From contig NZ_CP108101.1 of NCBI RefSeq assembly GCF_036195325.1, positions 1,054,001 to 1,118,000 on the forward strand: 64,000 nucleotides of DNA, read 5' to 3'. Below the pieces are notes generated by a model, which was not told where the DNA came from, did no database searches, and worked only from the letters and a program-made list of their open reading frames with translations. A program made the position numbers and the translations under genes. The DNA comes from Streptomyces sp. NBC_00234. Its GTDB lineage: Bacteria; Actinomycetota; Actinomycetes; Streptomycetales; Streptomycetaceae. Below, one piece after another: positions 31,890-40,183 of this stretch; position 1 is the stretch's first letter, and each line of letters starts with the position of its first letter.

Positions 31890-34403
31890 GTGACCCTTAT
31901 CGATCAGCTTCCCCCGACCGCCGACCCGGACGCCCTCTTCGAGGCATTCTCGACCTGGACCGAGACTCAGGGCATCACCCTCTATCCGGCTCAGGAAGAG
32001 GCGCTGATCGAGGTCGTCTCCGGGGCGAACGTGATCCTTTCGACGCCCACGGGCTCGGGGAAGAGCCTGGTCGCCGCCGGTGCGCACTTCACGGCGCTGG
32101 CCCAGGACAAGGTCACCTTCTACACCGCGCCGATCAAGGCGCTGGTCTCGGAGAAGTTCTTCGACCTGTGCAAGCTCTTCGGCACGGAGAACGTCGGCAT
32201 GCTCACCGGCGACGCCTCGGTCAACGCCGACGCCCCGGTCATCTGCTGCACCGCCGAGGTGCTGGCCTCGATCGCCCTGCGCGACGGCAAGTACGCCGAC
32301 ATCGGCCAGGTCGTGATGGACGAGTTCCACTTCTACGCGGAGCAGGACCGCGGCTGGGCCTGGCAGATCCCGATCCTGGAACTGCCGCAGGCCCAGTTCG
32401 TCCTGATGTCGGCGACGCTCGGCGACGTCGCGATGTTCGAGAAGGACCTCACGCGCCGCACCGGCCGGCCCACCTCGGTGGTGCGCTCGGCGACCCGGCC
32501 GGTCCCGCTCAGTTACGAGTACCGCCTGACGCCGATCACCGAGACGCTCACCGAACTGCTGGACACCCGGCAGTCGCCCGTCTACATCGTGCACTTCACC
32601 CAGGCCGCGGCCGTCGAGCGGGCTCAGTCGCTCATGAGCATCAACATGTGCACGAAGGAGGAGAAGGAGAAGATCGCCGACCTGATCGGCAACTTCCGCT
32701 TCACCACCAAGTTCGGGCAGAACCTCTCGCGTTACGTCCGCCACGGCATCGGGGTCCACCACGCCGGGATGCTCCCCAAGTACCGGCGGCTGGTGGAGAA
32801 GCTCGCCCAGGCGGGTCTGCTGAAGGTGATCTGCGGTACGGACACCCTCGGTGTCGGCGTCAACGTCCCCATCCGCACGGTGCTGTTCACCGCACTCACC
32901 AAGTACGACGGCACCCGGGTCCGTACGCTGCGCGCCCGGGAGTTCCACCAGATCGCCGGCCGCGCCGGGCGGGCCGGGTTCGACACGGCGGGCTTCGTCG
33001 TCGCCCAGGCGCCCGAGCACGTCATCGAGAACGAGAAGGCCGTCAAGAAGGCGGGCGACGACCCGAAGAAGAAGCGCAAGGTGGTCCGCAAGAAGGCCCC
33101 CGAGGGCTTCGTCGCCTGGTCGGAGACCACCTTCGACAAGCTGATCCAGTCCGATCCGGAGCCGCTGACCTCCCGCTTCCGGGTCACGCACACGATGCTG
33201 CTCTCCGTGATCGCGCGCCCCGGCAACGCCTTCGAGGCGATGCGGCATCTGCTGGAGGACAACCACGAGCCGCGCAAGGCGCAGCTCCGTCACATCAGGC
33301 GGGCCATCGCCATCTACCGCTCGCTGCTCGACGGCGGTGTGGTGGAGCAGCTGGACACGCCGGACGCCGAGGGCCGGATCGTCCGGCTCACCGTCGACCT
33401 CCAGCAGGACTTCGCGCTCAACCAGCCGCTGTCCACCTTCGCGCTGGCCTCGTTCGATCTGCTGGACGTCGAATCCCCTTCGTACGCCCTGGACATGGTC
33501 TCCGTCGTCGAGTCCACCCTGGACGACCCCCGGCAGATCCTCGCCGCCCAGCAGAACAAGGCGCGGGGCGAGGCGGTCGGCCGGATGAAGGCGGACGGGG
33601 TCGAGTACGAGGAGCGCATGGAGCTGCTCCAGGACGTCACGTATCCGAAGCCGCTGAGCGAGCTGCTGTGGCACGCGTACGACGTGTACCGCAAGAGCCA
33701 CCCGTGGGTCGGGGACCACCCGGTGTCGCCGAAGTCGGTGATCCGGGACATGTACGAACGGGCCATGACCTTCACGGAGTTCACCTCGAACTACGAGCTG
33801 GCACGTACGGAGGGCATCGTCCTGCGCTATCTCGCGGGCGCGTACAAGGCTCTTGAGCACACCATCCCGGACGACCTGAAGTCCGAGGACCTGGAGGACC
33901 TGATCGCCTGGCTCGGCGAGATGGTCCGGCAGGTGGACTCCAGCCTCCTGGACGAGTGGGAGCAGCTCGCCAACCCGGAGGTGGAGACCGCCGAGCAGGC
34001 ACAGGAGCGGGCGGACGAGGTCAAGCCCGTCACGTCGAACGCGCGCGCCTTCCGGGTCCTGGTCCGCAACGCGATGTTCCGCCGGGTGGAGCTGGCGGCG
34101 CTGGACCGCGTCCGCGAACTGGGCGAGATGGACGGCGAGTCGGGCTGGGACGAGGACGCCTGGGGCGAGGCGATGGACGGGTACTGGGACGCGCACGAGG
34201 ACCTGGGAACCGGCCCCGACGCCCGCGGGCCGAAGCTGCTGAAGATCGACGAGGACCGGGAGCACGGTCTGTGGCGGGTCTGGCAGGCTTTCGCCGACCC
34301 GGCTGGGGACCACGACTGGGGCATCAGCGCCGAGGTCGACTTGGCCGCGTCCGACGAGGAGGGCCGGGCGGTCGTCCGGGTCACCTCGGTGGGTCAGTTG
34401 TGA
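31890..34403 (+). CDS. DEAD/DEAH box RNA helicase (Ski2-like)
   Basis: The protein has 837 residues from GTG 31890 (G-rich site upstream). A more upstream GTG at 31812 is unlikely. Helicase motifs are in order: LYPAQEEAL, Walker A TPTGSGKS, TAPIKALVSEKF, DEFHFYAEQ (DEVH-type box), SATLGDV, GIGVHHAGMLPKYR, GTDTLGVGVN and QIAGRAGRAGFD. A Lys-rich insertion (KKKRKVVRKK) follows domain 2, and the C-terminal 300 residues are a helical DUF3516-like region. Superfamily 2 enzymes of this kind remodel or unwind RNA in turnover or ribosome assembly. Confidence 0.94.
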   Translation: MTLIDQLPPTADPDALFEAFSTWTETQGITLYPAQEEALIEVVSGANVILSTPTGSGKSLVAAGAHFTALAQDKVTFYTAPIKALVSEKFFDLCKLFGTENVGMLTGDASVNADAPVICCTAEVLASIALRDGKYADIGQVVMDEFHFYAEQDRGWAWQIPILELPQAQFVLMSATLGDVAMFEKDLTRRTGRPTSVVRSATRPVPLSYEYRLTPITETLTELLDTRQSPVYIVHFTQAAAVERAQSLMSINMCTKEEKEKIADLIGNFRFTTKFGQNLSRYVRHGIGVHHAGMLPKYRRLVEKLAQAGLLKVICGTDTLGVGVNVPIRTVLFTALTKYDGTRVRTLRAREFHQIAGRAGRAGFDTAGFVVAQAPEHVIENEKAVKKAGDDPKKKRKVVRKKAPEGFVAWSETTFDKLIQSDPEPLTSRFRVTHTMLLSVIARPGNAFEAMRHLLEDNHEPRKAQLRHIRRAIAIYRSLLDGGVVEQLDTPDAEGRIVRLTVDLQQDFALNQPLSTFALASFDLLDVESPSYALDMVSVVESTLDDPRQILAAQQNKARGEAVGRMKADGVEYEERMELLQDVTYPKPLSELLWHAYDVYRKSHPWVGDHPVSPKSVIRDMYERAMTFTEFTSNYELARTEGIVLRYLAGAYKALEHTIPDDLKSEDLEDLIAWLGEMVRQVDSSLLDEWEQLANPEVETAEQAQERADEVKPVTSNARAFRVLVRNAMFRRVELAALDRVRELGEMDGESGWDEDAWGEAMDGYWDAHEDLGTGPDARGPKLLKIDEDREHGLWRVWQAFADPAGDHDWGISAEVDLAASDEEGRAVVRVTSVGQL

Positions 34404-34437
34404 CGAGGAACCGGCTTCGAGAGTGGAGAAGAACCGT

Positions 34438-35310
34438 ATGACGAACCCCGCCGAGCGTCTGGTCGACCTTCTCGACCTGGAGCGGATCGAGGTCAACATC
34501 TTCCGTGGCCGCAGTCCGCAGGAGTCCCTTCAGCGGGTCTTCGGCGGCCAGGTCGCCGGGCAGGCGCTGGTGGCGGCGGGCCGCACGACCGACGGCGACC
34601 GCCCGGTCCACTCGCTGCACGCCTACTTCCTGCGGCCGGGGCGCCCCGGCGTGCCGATCGTCTACGAGGTCGAGCGGGTGCGTGACGGCCGGTCCTTCAC
34701 CACCCGCCGGGTCACGGCGGTGCAGGAGGGCCGGACGATCTTCAATCTGACGGCGTCCTTCCACCGTCCGGAGGAAGGCAGCTTCGAACACCAGCTGCCG
34801 CCCGCCCGCGAGGTTCCCGACCCCGACGATCTGCCGACCGTCGCCGACGAGGTGCGTGAGCACCTGGGCGCCCTGCCCGAGGCGCTGGAGCGGATGGCCA
34901 GGCGCCAGCCCTTCGACATCCGGTACGTCGACCGGCTGCGCTGGACGCACGAGGAGATCAAGGACGCCGATCCGCGCAGCGCCGTGTGGATGCGCGCGGT
35001 CGGTCCGCTGGGCGACGACCCGCTGGTCCACACCTGCGCGCTGACGTACGCGAGCGACATGACGCTGCTCGACGCGGTCCGGATTCCGGTGGAGCCCCTG
35101 TGGGGGCCGCGTGGTTTCGACATGGCGTCGCTGGACCACGCGATGTGGTTCCACCGGCCGTTCCGGGCGGACGAGTGGTTCCTGTACGACCAGGAGTCGC
35201 CGATCGCCACGGGCGGGCGCGGGCTGGCCCGTGGCCGTATCTACGACCGCCAGGGTCAGCTGCTGGTGTCGGTGGTGCAGGAGGGGTTGTTCCGACGGCT
35301 CGACGCCTAG
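34438..35310 (+). CDS. tesB: Acyl-CoA thioesterase II (TesB)
   Basis: The protein has 290 residues from ATG 34438, with GGAGAAG at 34424-34430. A GTG at 34423 falls inside that site and is rejected. It has the double hot-dog architecture: VFGGQVAGQALVAAGRT and SLHAYFLRPGRPGVPI in the first half, then YASDMTLLDAV and SLDHAMWFHRPFRADEWFLYD, then GRIYDRQGQLLVSVVQEGL in the second. The Asp of SDMTLLD and the Gln and Thr/Ser around it correspond to the TesB catalytic network. It releases free fatty acids from acyl-CoA. It lies 34 bp after the helicase gene and is probably read through from it. Confidence 0.95.
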   Translation: MTNPAERLVDLLDLERIEVNIFRGRSPQESLQRVFGGQVAGQALVAAGRTTDGDRPVHSLHAYFLRPGRPGVPIVYEVERVRDGRSFTTRRVTAVQEGRTIFNLTASFHRPEEGSFEHQLPPAREVPDPDDLPTVADEVREHLGALPEALERMARRQPFDIRYVDRLRWTHEEIKDADPRSAVWMRAVGPLGDDPLVHTCALTYASDMTLLDAVRIPVEPLWGPRGFDMASLDHAMWFHRPFRADEWFLYDQESPIATGGRGLARGRIYDRQGQLLVSVVQEGLFRRLDA

Positions 35311-35357
35311 TGGATCAGGCCGGACGAGAGGCCCTGGAGCCCCCGTTCGGTACGGCC

Positions 35358-35383
35358 GCTGCCGGGCTCAGATGCCCGGCAGC
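35358..35383. terminator. Hairpin between tesB and the DUF6011 gene
   Basis: GCTGCCGGGC at 35358-35367 and its exact complement at 35374-35383 enclose TCAGAT, which contains the stop of the leftward gene. It is a bidirectional terminator candidate between convergent genes. Confidence 0.65.
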
Positions 35384-35586
35384 GTGTCCTGGTCGACCTC
35401 GTGGCGGCGGGTGCGGATGTCCGGTGCGGCGGGGTGCAGTTTGGCGTCGCAGGCGGGGCCGAGGCCGGTACGGCGGGACGCCGTACCGGTGAGCGGCCGT
35501 CCGCACATCCGGCAGCGCACCGGGCGGCGGCCCTCGGGTACGCCGGTGTCGGGGAGGGGCTCGGAATCCGGTTCGGGAGAAGGCAC
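35368..35586 (-). CDS. Small zinc-ribbon protein (DUF6011)
   Basis: The protein has 72 residues from GTG 35586. A Pro/Glu-rich N-terminus precedes CRMCGRPLTGTASRRTGLGPAC. The CxxC and the later Cys, with GLGPAC, form the treble-clef-like zinc knuckle seen in DUF6011 proteins and in bacterial HNH-like small proteins. It probably binds zinc. Function is unknown. It is a lone gene convergent with tesB. Confidence 0.8.
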   Translation of the reverse strand: MPSPEPDSEPLPDTGVPEGRRPVRCRMCGRPLTGTASRRTGLGPACDAKLHPAAPDIRTRRHEVDQDTLPGI

Positions 35587-35652
35587 GGCCCGATCATCTC
35601 AGGGGCGGACCGCGGTGCGCCCGTGCACAGGCGCACCCCCCTCTTTCACCGA

Positions 35653-35690
35653 ATCCCTGATCAGGGATATCCTCTCTGATATGAGAGAGG
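35653..35690. promoter_or_regulatory. Palindromes over the promoter and start of the XRE-cupin gene
   Basis: ATCCCTGATCAGGGAT at 35653-35668 is a perfect 16-bp palindrome. CCTCTCT at 35671-35677 and AGAGAGG at 35684-35690 form a second one spanning the ATG. TATCCT at 35667-35672 would place a transcription start at or next to the ATG at 35681, and there is no ribosome binding site, so the mRNA is probably leaderless. TTTCAC at 35644-35649 is a weak -35 at 17-bp spacing. Autoregulation is likely. Confidence 0.55.
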
Positions 35691-36262
35691 CAGAGGCCCT
35701 GGAGCCCGGCTCGGTCGATGCCCGGCTGGCCGCCCGGCTGGGCGAGCTGCGTACCGAGCACGGCTGGTCGCTCGACGAGCTGTCCCGGCGGAGCGGGGTG
35801 AGCCGCTCGACGCTGTCGCGTCTGGAGCGCGGCGAGCTGAGCCCGACCGCCGCGCTGCTCGGGCGGCTGTGCGCCGTGTACGAGCGGACCATGTCGCGCC
35901 TCCTGATGGAGGTGGAGGCCGAACCTCCCATGCTGGTGCCCGCCGAGCGGCAGCCCGTGTGGCGGGACGAGACCTCGGGCTTCGTCCGCCGCTCCGTCTC
36001 CCCGCCGCACGCCGGGCTGCGGGGCGAGGTGATCGAGGGCCGGCTCGACGCGGGCGCCGTCGTCTCCTACGAGGACCCGCCCGTGGCCGGGCTCGAACAG
36101 CACCTCTGGGTCCTGGAAGGCGCACTGGAGATCACCGTGCAGGGGACCGTCCACACGGTGCGCACCGGCGACTGCCTGCGGTTCCGGCTCCGGGGCCCCT
36201 CACGCTTCCACTGCCCGGGTCCCGGCCCGGTCCGCTACGCCCTGCTGATCGTCCTCCCCTGA
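35681..36262 (+). CDS. XRE family regulator with cupin sensor domain
   Basis: The protein has 193 residues. An N-terminal XRE helix-turn-helix (ARLGELRTEHGWSLDELSRR, then GVSRSTLSRLERGELSP) is followed by a single-domain cupin (EQHLWVLEGALEITVQG, then HTVRTGDCLRF). The cupin could bind a small molecule and control DNA binding. The ATG at 35681 has no Shine-Dalgarno sequence. The GNAT gene starts 38 bp downstream and is probably in the same unit, as is common for this regulator class. Confidence 0.93.
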   Translation: MREAEALEPGSVDARLAARLGELRTEHGWSLDELSRRSGVSRSTLSRLERGELSPTAALLGRLCAVYERTMSRLLMEVEAEPPMLVPAERQPVWRDETSGFVRRSVSPPHAGLRGEVIEGRLDAGAVVSYEDPPVAGLEQHLWVLEGALEITVQGTVHTVRTGDCLRFRLRGPSRFHCPGPGPVRYALLIVLP

Positions 36263-36300
36263 CCCCGTACCCTCCCGCCCCTCAGAAAGGCACCTGCGAC

Positions 36301-36846
36301 ATGACCGAGATCGCCCCCGTCACCGGACCCGAACTGGTCACGTACGCCGATGAGTTGGCTGCCCTCCTGGTGGATACGGTCAACGGCGGGTCCTCGGTGG
36401 GCTTCCTCGCTCCGCTCGACCGCGCCGAGGCCGCCTCGTGGTGGCGCGAGCGGGCCGCACACGTCGAGGCGGGCCACCACATGGTGTGGCTCGCCCGTGA
36501 CGGGGAACGGGTCGTGGGCACCATCGGCCTGATCCGCGCGTCCCTGCCGAACGCCCGCCACCGCGCGGAGGTGGCGAAGCTGATGGTCCGGCCCTCGGCC
36601 CAGGGGCAGGGCCTCGGCCGCCGCCTGCTCGCCGCCGCCGAAGAGGCCGCCGTCGGGGCCGGCATCACCCTGCTGATCCTGGACACCGAGTCGGGCAGCC
36701 CCGCCGAACGCCTCTACCGCTCGGCGGGCTGGACGGAGTCCGGGTCCATCCCGGACTACGCGGGCAACCCGGCCGGCGAGCTCAGGCCGACCACCTTCTA
36801 CTACAGGACACCGTGCGCGCCCGCCGCGTCCGGGGAAGCACAATGA
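36301..36846 (+). CDS. GNAT family N-acetyltransferase
   Basis: The protein has 181 residues. The acetyl-CoA-binding motif A is LMVRPSAQGQGLGRRLLAAAEEAA, preceded by GTIGLIRASLPNARHRAEV, with the C-terminal LYRSAGWTESGSIPDYA. The N-terminal SSVGFLAPLDRAEAASWW is typical of a subfamily paired with XRE-cupin genes. It acetylates an unknown amine. It is probably cotranscribed with the upstream regulator, which may respond to the same metabolite. Confidence 0.93.
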   Translation: MTEIAPVTGPELVTYADELAALLVDTVNGGSSVGFLAPLDRAEAASWWRERAAHVEAGHHMVWLARDGERVVGTIGLIRASLPNARHRAEVAKLMVRPSAQGQGLGRRLLAAAEEAAVGAGITLLILDTESGSPAERLYRSAGWTESGSIPDYAGNPAGELRPTTFYYRTPCAPAASGEAQ

Positions 36847-36879
36847 AGACCGGACACCATCCGACCGAGGAGTAGTTCC

Positions 36880-37368
36880 ATGACGCTGTACGACATCCCG
36901 CTCCACACTCTCACCGGCGAGCCGACCACGCTCGGCGCCCACCGGGGCAAGGTGCTCCTGGTGGTCAACGTGGCCTCCAAGTGCGGACTGACCCCGCAGT
37001 ACGAGGGCCTGGAGCGGCTCCAGAAGCAGTACGGCGACCGCGGTTTCACCGTCCTCGGTGTTCCCTGCAACCAGTTCGCGGGCCAGGAGCCGGGCAGCGC
37101 CGAGGAGATCCAGAGCTTCTGCTCGGCCACGTACGGCGTCAGCTTCCCGCTCCTGGAGAAGCTCGACGTCAACGGTGACGGCCGGCACCCGCTGTACACG
37201 GAGCTGACGAAACTCGCGGACGCCGACGGCTCGGCCGGTGACGTCCAGTGGAACTTCGAGAAGTTCCTGATCTCCGCGACGGGCGAGCCGGTCGCCCGCA
37301 TCCGCCCCCGCACCGAGCCGGAGGACACCGAGGTCATCGCGGCCATCGAGGCCCAGCTGCCGGCCTGA
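36880..37368 (+). CDS. Glutathione peroxidase-like thiol peroxidase
   Basis: The protein has 162 residues. GAGGAG lies before ATG 36880. It shows VVNVASKCGLTPQY with the peroxidatic Cys (SKCG), VLGVPCNQFAGQEPGSAEEI with the tetrad Gln and the possible resolving Cys, and WNFEKFLI with the Trp/Asn of the catalytic tetrad. It is a Cys rather than selenocysteine enzyme and, as in other actinomycetes without glutathione, probably uses thioredoxin or mycothiol. It is followed by a strong hairpin. Confidence 0.95.
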   Translation: MTLYDIPLHTLTGEPTTLGAHRGKVLLVVNVASKCGLTPQYEGLERLQKQYGDRGFTVLGVPCNQFAGQEPGSAEEIQSFCSATYGVSFPLLEKLDVNGDGRHPLYTELTKLADADGSAGDVQWNFEKFLISATGEPVARIRPRTEPEDTEVIAAIEAQLPA

Positions 37369-37376
37369 CGTACGGG

Positions 37377-37409
37377 GCCGGACGGGCTCGGGAATCAAGC
37401 CCGTCCGGC
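37377..37409. terminator. Hairpin after the glutathione peroxidase gene
   Basis: GCCGGACGGGCT at 37377-37388 pairs with its complement at 37398-37409 over a 9-nt loop, starting 9 bp after the stop. It separates that gene from the convergent acyl-CoA dehydrogenase gene. Confidence 0.75.
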
Positions 37410-37463
37410 ACCTGGGGCCCCACGGCGGCGACCGGACGGCCCGGTGGCCTTGCGGTCACCGCG

Positions 37464-38693
37464 CTAGCGGATCGGCATGCCCGACAGCGTGCGCGCGATC
37501 ACGAGGCGCTGGATCTCGCTGGTGCCCTCGAAGATGGTGTAGATCGCGGCGTCGCGGTGCATCCGCTCCACCGGGTACTCACGGGTGAAGCCGTTGCCGC
37601 CGAGGATCTGGATGGCCTGGCCGGTGACCTTCTTGGCCGTCTCGCTCGCGTAGAGCTTCGACATGGAGCCCTCCGCCGAGGTGAACGGCTTGCCCGCGGT
37701 CGCCATCCAGGAGGCGCGCCAGACCAGCAGCCGGGCCGCGTCGATCTGCGTACGCATGTCGGCGAGCTGGAAGGCGACGCCCTGGTTGTCGATGATCGGA
37801 CGGCCGAACTGCGTACGGGTCTTCGCGTAGTCGAGCGCGACCTCGTACGCGGCGCGGGCGGTACCGACGGCCATGGCACCGACGGCGGGGCGGGATGCCT
37901 CGAAGGTGGCCATCGCGGCGTTCTTGACGCGCTCGCCGCCACCGGACCTGGCCCTCTCGCGGGCCCGCGCCATGCGCTCGTCCAGCTTCTCCTTGCCGCC
38001 CAGCAGGCAGCTGCCCGGCACCCGCACGTCCTCCAGGACGACCTCGGCGGTGTGCGAGGCGCGGATGCCGTGCTTCTTGAACTTCTGGCCCTGGGAGAGA
38101 CCCGCGGTGGCCGGCGGCACGATGAAGGAGGCGTGGCCCTTGGAGCCGAGCTCCGGGTCGACGACCGCGACGACGACGTGGACATTGGCGATTCCGCCGT
38201 TGGTCGCCCAGGTCTTCGTACCGTTGAGGACCCATTCGTCCTTGGCCTCGTCGTAGACCGCGCGGGTTCGCATCGCGCCCACGTCGGAACCCGCGTCCGG
38301 CTCGGACGAACAGAAGGCGGCGACCTTCACGTCGTTCGCGTCGCCGTACATCTGCGGAATCCAGGTGCCGATCTGCTCCTCGGTGCCGTTGGCGAGGACG
38401 CCCACGGCCGCCAGGCCCGTACCGACGATGGAGAGGGCGATACCCGCGTCGCCCCAGAAGAGCTCCTCCATGGCCATCGGGATGCCGAGGCCCGTGGGGT
38501 CGAAGAACTGCTGGGCGTAGAAGTCGAGGGAGTAGATGCCGACCTTGGCGGCCTCCTGGATGACGGGCCAGGGAGTCTCCTCGCGCTCGTCCCACTCCGA
38601 AGCGGCCGGCCGGATGACATCCGCCGCGAAGCCGTGGAGCCAGTCACGGACCTGCTTCTGGTCCTCGTTGAGATCGAGCGTGAACTCGGCCAT
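37464..38693 (-). CDS. Acyl-CoA dehydrogenase
   Basis: The protein has 409 residues from ATG 38693, preceded by GGAGGGG. It has the acyl-CoA dehydrogenase fold: FCSSEPDAGSDVGAMRTRA (FAD and substrate contacts), WVLNGTKTWATNGGIANV, KKHGIRASHTAEV, and the terminal QILGGNGFTREYPVERMHRDAAIYTIFEGTSEIQ with the catalytic Glu in FEGTSEIQ. It introduces the alpha-beta double bond in beta-oxidation, passing electrons to ETF. A TetR gene is divergent and an inverted repeat lies in the gap, so fatty-acid or CoA-ester control is likely. Confidence 0.95.
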   Translation of the reverse strand: MAEFTLDLNEDQKQVRDWLHGFAADVIRPAASEWDEREETPWPVIQEAAKVGIYSLDFYAQQFFDPTGLGIPMAMEELFWGDAGIALSIVGTGLAAVGVLANGTEEQIGTWIPQMYGDANDVKVAAFCSSEPDAGSDVGAMRTRAVYDEAKDEWVLNGTKTWATNGGIANVHVVVAVVDPELGSKGHASFIVPPATAGLSQGQKFKKHGIRASHTAEVVLEDVRVPGSCLLGGKEKLDERMARARERARSGGGERVKNAAMATFEASRPAVGAMAVGTARAAYEVALDYAKTRTQFGRPIIDNQGVAFQLADMRTQIDAARLLVWRASWMATAGKPFTSAEGSMSKLYASETAKKVTGQAIQILGGNGFTREYPVERMHRDAAIYTIFEGTSEIQRLVIARTLSGMPIR

Positions 38694-38734
38694 GTTCCCC
38701 TCCATGCACTGCCGTAAAATTGATACGTTACTTG

Positions 38735-38756
38735 CGGTAACTACAGTCTGTTACCG
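38735..38756. promoter_or_regulatory. Candidate TetR operator between acyl-CoA dehydrogenase and tetR-like gene
   Basis: CGGTAAC at 38735-38741 and GTTACCG at 38750-38756 form an inverted repeat, extending imperfectly with CTTG and CAAG on the flanks. It lies in the AT-richer 173-bp gap of the divergent pair, next to another GTTA-containing segment. It fits a TetR site for autoregulation and control of the dehydrogenase gene. Confidence 0.6.
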
Positions 38757-38866
38757 ACAAGTAGGCACTGTCAACCACCAGGAGTCCGATCCGCGTCACC
38801 GCTGGGCATGGTGTTACGTTGCGCAGGCGTGAAGAAAAGGCATGGCCAGGGGTGGGGAGACACGAC

Positions 38867-39517
38867 ATGGAGACCACACGACAGGCCGAGCGTCAGCGGA
38901 GCGCGGCCGAGCGCCGTCGCCGCGAGCTGCTCGAGGCCGCGGACCGGGTGGTGCTCAGGGACGGGCCCAAGGCGTCGATGAACGCGATCGCCGCGGAGGC
39001 CGGGATCACCAAACCCATCCTCTACCGGCACTTCGGCGACAAGGGCGGCCTCTACCGCGCGCTCGCCAAGCGCCACACAGACGCCCTGCTCAGCGCCCTG
39101 CGTGCGGCCCTCGACGCGCCCGCCGACCGCCGCGAGCGGGTCGAGGCGACACTCGACACCTATCTCGCGGCGATCGAGGCACGCCCCCAGGTCTATCGCT
39201 TCCTGATGCACCCCTCCGACGACGCCGCCCCCTCGCCCGAGCAGGGCTTCGACGTCGGCAGGCACTCCGCCCCGCTGCTGCGCCGGCTCGGCGAGGAGCT
39301 GGGCAAGGTGATCGCCGAAAGGGTCGACCTCGGTCCGGACAACGACCAGATGGCCCGGATCTGGGGTCACGGAATCGTCGGGATGATGCACGCGGCGGGC
39401 GACTGGTGGCTGGGCGACCGCCCCTGCTCGCGCGATCAGTTGGTGCGCAGCCTCGCCGATCTGCTCTGGGGCAGGCTCGCCGAGGCCGGCGACCGGCCCG
39501 GCGGACCGGTCTTCTGA
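38867..39517 (+). CDS. TetR family transcriptional regulator
   Basis: The protein has 216 residues from ATG 38867 (GGGGAG upstream). A GTG at 38819 is less likely. The N-terminal helix-turn-helix is RRELLEAADRVVLRDGPKAS, then MNAIAAEAGITKPILYRHFGD. The C-terminal ligand domain ends in a WWLGDRP-type motif as in FadR/KstR-like TetR regulators of fatty-acid genes. Divergence from an acyl-CoA dehydrogenase gene supports an acyl-CoA ligand, but this is inference. Confidence 0.92.
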   Translation: METTRQAERQRSAAERRRRELLEAADRVVLRDGPKASMNAIAAEAGITKPILYRHFGDKGGLYRALAKRHTDALLSALRAALDAPADRRERVEATLDTYLAAIEARPQVYRFLMHPSDDAAPSPEQGFDVGRHSAPLLRRLGEELGKVIAERVDLGPDNDQMARIWGHGIVGMMHAAGDWWLGDRPCSRDQLVRSLADLLWGRLAEAGDRPGGPVF

Positions 39518-39523
39518 CCGCGC

Positions 39524-40069
39524 TCAGCCGATGGGCCCCCACGGCGCCCGCCGGGCGGCACGGACCGCCCTGGTGCGGCGCAGCCCGGTGAGCCGGTCCG
39601 TGTAGACGGTCCCTCCGAGGTGATCGCACTCGTGCTGGAGGCACCGGGCGAACCAGCCGGTACCGGTGACCCGCAGGGGTGCGCCGTCCATGTCGGTTCC
39701 TTCGACGACGGCGTGGTCGAAGCGATCGGTGCCGGCCTCCAGACCCGGAAGTGAAAGGCACCCCTCCGGTCCGCGTACGGTGATGCCGTCCACCTCGACC
39801 AGTTTCGGATTCACCAGATGCCCCAGGTGACGAACATCATCGTCATCCGGACAGTCGTACACGAACACCTTCAGCGGAACGCCGATCTGATTGGCGGCGA
39901 GCCCGACACCCTGTGCCGCGTACATCGTGGCGAACATGTCCTCGACCAGTCGGGCCAGGGCCGGACCGAAGTCGGTGACGTCCTCGCAGGGGCTGTGGAG
40001 GACGGGGTCTCCGTACAGACTCATGGCGCGAATGAGTCCGGAACTACCGGGGATCGGGCGGTTTCGCAT
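39524..40069 (-). CDS. def: Peptide deformylase
   Basis: The protein has 181 residues from ATG 40069. An internal ATG at 40024 is an alternative, as neither start has a clear ribosome binding site. The three family motifs are present: GVGLAANQIG (motif 1), EGCLSLPG (motif 2, metal-binding Cys), and QHECDHLGG (motif 3, HExxH with two His ligands and catalytic Glu). It removes the formyl group from nascent N-termini. The C-terminal basic tail is normal for actinobacterial enzymes. It is convergent with the tetR-like gene, six bases apart. Confidence 0.95.
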   Translation of the reverse strand: MRNRPIPGSSGLIRAMSLYGDPVLHSPCEDVTDFGPALARLVEDMFATMYAAQGVGLAANQIGVPLKVFVYDCPDDDDVRHLGHLVNPKLVEVDGITVRGPEGCLSLPGLEAGTDRFDHAVVEGTDMDGAPLRVTGTGWFARCLQHECDHLGGTVYTDRLTGLRRTRAVRAARRAPWGPIG

Positions 40070-40183
40070 GGCGGCAAGCGTACGTTCCACCGCGGCCCGC
40101 GCCTTCCCGTGGTGCCGCGGTGCGGTCGTGGCACCGGACATCGATAGGCTGGGCGCGGACCGATGCAAGGAGGATCTAGGACG

